From Burkholderiaceae bacterium (GTDB taxonomy: Bacteria > Pseudomonadota > Gammaproteobacteria > Burkholderiales > Burkholderiaceae_C): a stretch of DNA of 5,578 nucleotides. Shown in pieces: positions 4,110 to 5,578 of the stretch (within the stretch, counting starts at the first letter, position 1; the number at the start of each line of letters is the position of its first letter). The notes under the pieces were generated by a model that saw nothing but the letters and a program-made list of their open reading frames with translations, was not told the DNA's origin and did no database searches. The stretch is taken from NCBI GenBank assembly GCA_025458585.1, contig JALOSD010000153.1, forward strand, positions 1 to 5,578. The letters run 5' to 3'. Position numbers and translations under genes: made by a program.

Positions 4110-5578
4110 ATGGCACAAGCATCCCCGACGAGCTACAGCTACACCGAGCGCAAGCGCATCCGCAAGAGCTTCGGCAAGCGCGCGAGCGTGCTCAACGTCC
4201 CGTACCTGCTGACGATGCAGCGCGAGTCGTACGTCGCGTTCCTGCAGAAGGACGTGCCCCCCGCCAAGCGCAAGCCCGAGGGGCTGCAGGCTGCCTTCCT
4301 CTCCGCGTTCCCGATCGTCTCGCACAACGGGTACGTCGAGATGAAGTTCATCGAGTACAACATCGCGAAGCCCACGTTCGACGTTCGCGAGTGCCAGCAG
4401 CGCGGCCTGACCTACGCCGCCGCCGTGCGCGCGAAGCTGCAGATGATCATCTACGACCGCGAGGCCGCGGCGCCGAAGACGGTCAAGGAGATCAAGGAGC
4501 AGGAGGTCTACATGGGCGAGGTGCCGCTCATGACCGACTACGGCTCGTTCATCGTCAACGGCACCGAGCGCGTCATCGTCGTTCGACCCGAAGGACGTTC
4601 TCTACTTCCGCGTCGACCGCCGCCGCAAGATGCCGGTGACGATCCTGCTCAAGGCGATCGGCCTGAATCCCGAGCAGATCCTGGCGCACTTCTTCGTCTT
4701 CGACAACTTCCGCCTGATGGACGCGGGTGCGCAGATGGAGTTCGTGCCCGAGCGCCTGAAGGGCGAGGTCGCGCGCTTCGACATCACCGACAAGAGCGGC
4801 AACGTCATCGTCGAGAAGGACAAGCGCATCACGGCGCGTCACCTGCGCCAGCTCGAGCAGACCGAGACGCGCTTCATCAGCGTGCCGGAAGACTTCCTCG
4901 TCGGCCGCGTCGCCGCACGCAACATGGTCGACCCGGACACGGGCGAGATCGTGGCCCGCGCCAACGACGAGCTCACCGAGAGCCTGCTGAAGAAGCTTCG
5001 CGCCGCCGGCATCCAGGACATCCAGTGCCTGTACACCAACGAGCTCGACGAGGGCGGCTACATCAGCCAGACCCTGGCGAGCGACGAGACGGCCGACCAG
5101 CTCGCCGCGCGCGTGGCCATCTACCGCATGATGCGCCCCGGCGAGCCGCCGACGGAGGACGCGGTCGAGGCGCTGTTCCATCGCCTGTTCTACAGCGCCG
5201 ACACCTACGACCTGTCGCGCGTCGGTCGCATGAAGTTCAACGCCCGCGTCGGCCGTGACTCGGCCGAGGGCGCGATGACGCTGTCCAACGAGGACATCCT
5301 CGACGTCGTGAAGATCCTCGTCGAGCTGCGCAACGGCCGCGGCGAGGTCGACGACATCGACCACCTCGGCAACCGCCGCGTGCGCTGCGTGGGCGAGCTG
5401 GCCGAGAACCAGTACCGCTCGGGCCTGGCGCGCATCGAGAAGGCGGTGAAGGAGCGCCTCGGCCAGGCCGAGACCGAGGCGCTGATGCCGCACGACCTGA
5501 TCAACTCCAAGCCGATCAGCGCGGCGCTCAAGGAGTTCTTCGGCGCGAGCCAGCTCTCGCAGTTCATGGACCAGACCA
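4110..5578 (+). CDS. rpoB: RNA polymerase subunit beta, 5' part, frame broken by an apparent internal deletion
   Basis: RpoB forms, with β', the catalytic core of RNA polymerase. The ATG at 4110 follows GGAG (4101-4104) at 5 nt. From 4110 to 4580 the frame encodes 157 typical β residues, from SYSYTERKRIRKSFGKRASV to MTDYGSFIVNGTERVIV. There the match ends. Family members continue with SQLHRSPGVFF, then DKGKTHSSGK, then ARIIPYRGSWLDFE, about 41 residues that are absent here. Typical β sequence resumes at 4582 in the next frame (FDPKDVLYFRVDRRRKMPVT) and stays open for 332 residues to the window end. It passes IYRMMRPGEPPTEDAVEALF and GEVDDIDHLGNRRVR and stops at SQLSQFMDQT, the first part of the Rif-resistance region. 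Read straight through, the original frame ends at TGA 5256-5258 (382 residues, only 157 native). The missing block lies in the β protrusion. The identity is certain; whether the break is real or an assembly error is open, and error is likelier because rpoB is essential. Confidence 0.95.
4580..4581 (+). other. Deletion/frameshift junction inside rpoB
   Basis: The last native codon is GTC (4578-4580), the final Val of GTERVIV. The next base, G4581, looks like the third base of the GAG codon that normally precedes TTC GAC CCG (FDP). If so, a clean join has removed 122 nt (41 codons less one base), which moves the reading frame by one. The exact length is inferred from the family sequence and not measured. 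Confidence 0.85.

Noticed and set aside
4575..4590. Programmed ribosomal frameshift at the rpoB junction
   Set aside because: No slippery sequence is present and no such event is known in rpoB. A shift would still not restore the roughly 41 missing conserved residues.
4067..4639. Second + strand open frame overlapping the rpoB start (190 codons)
   Set aside because: It is a shadow in another frame. The rpoB frame matches the β family from its first residues.
1..5578. CRISPR array, insertion sequence, integrase or attachment site
   Set aside because: Apart from the rpoB break the gene order is a fully conserved housekeeping cluster. No spaced direct repeats, terminal inverted repeats or transposase sequence were seen.

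Overview
This window is a stretch of the conserved translation/transcription supercluster of a high-G+C proteobacterium. The order is the end of tuf, tRNA-Trp(CCA), secE, nusG, rplK, rplA, rplJ, rplL and the first third of rpoB, all on the + strand. A tRNA-Trp gene between tuf and secE, a three-helix SecE ending near KKVVWPTRKEA, and the β-subunit wording (for example ILLKAIGLNPEQIL and LYFRVDRRRKMPVT) point to Betaproteobacteria, order Burkholderiales. The Comamonadaceae / Rubrivivax-Leptothrix side is my best guess, made from memory of family sequences and not from a search.

Layout: 1-99 is the EF-Tu C-terminus and 113-188 is tRNA-Trp. Bases 189-353 are a non-coding spacer with two stem-loops. 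secE (354-737) and nusG (751-1323) are separated by 13 nt. Bases 1324-1476 are a structured leader ending in a candidate L1-protein operator just before rplK. rplK (1477-1908) and rplA (1911-2618) are tightly coupled. Bases 2619-2913 are a long leader holding the L10(L12) autoregulatory element. rplJ (2914-3435, TTG start) and rplL (3477-3857) follow. Bases 3858-4109 are a spacer packed with six consecutive stem-loops. rpoB starts at 4110 and runs off the end of the window at the start of the Rif-resistance region.

The genes supply linked parts of gene expression: tRNA delivery to the ribosome (EF-Tu, tRNA-Trp), the L1 stalk, the L11/L10/L12 GTPase-associated stalk, RNA polymerase β, the elongation factor NusG that couples polymerase to the ribosome, and the SecE core of the translocon. 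No convincing sigma-70 promoter or U-tract terminator was seen. Regulation visible in the sequence is mainly RNA structure in the leaders and intercistronic spacers.

The most striking anomaly is in rpoB. Immediately after the conserved GTERVIV segment, about 41 residues that are nearly invariant in bacterial β subunits (from SQLHRSPGV to GSWLDFE) are missing. The sequence resumes at FDPKD in another reading frame, as if about 122 nt had been removed between 4580 and 4581. As written the gene cannot make β subunit. An assembly or sequence artefact is the likeliest explanation, and a real broken or duplicate rpoB is the interesting alternative. I see no sign of a new mobile, defence or biosynthetic system.
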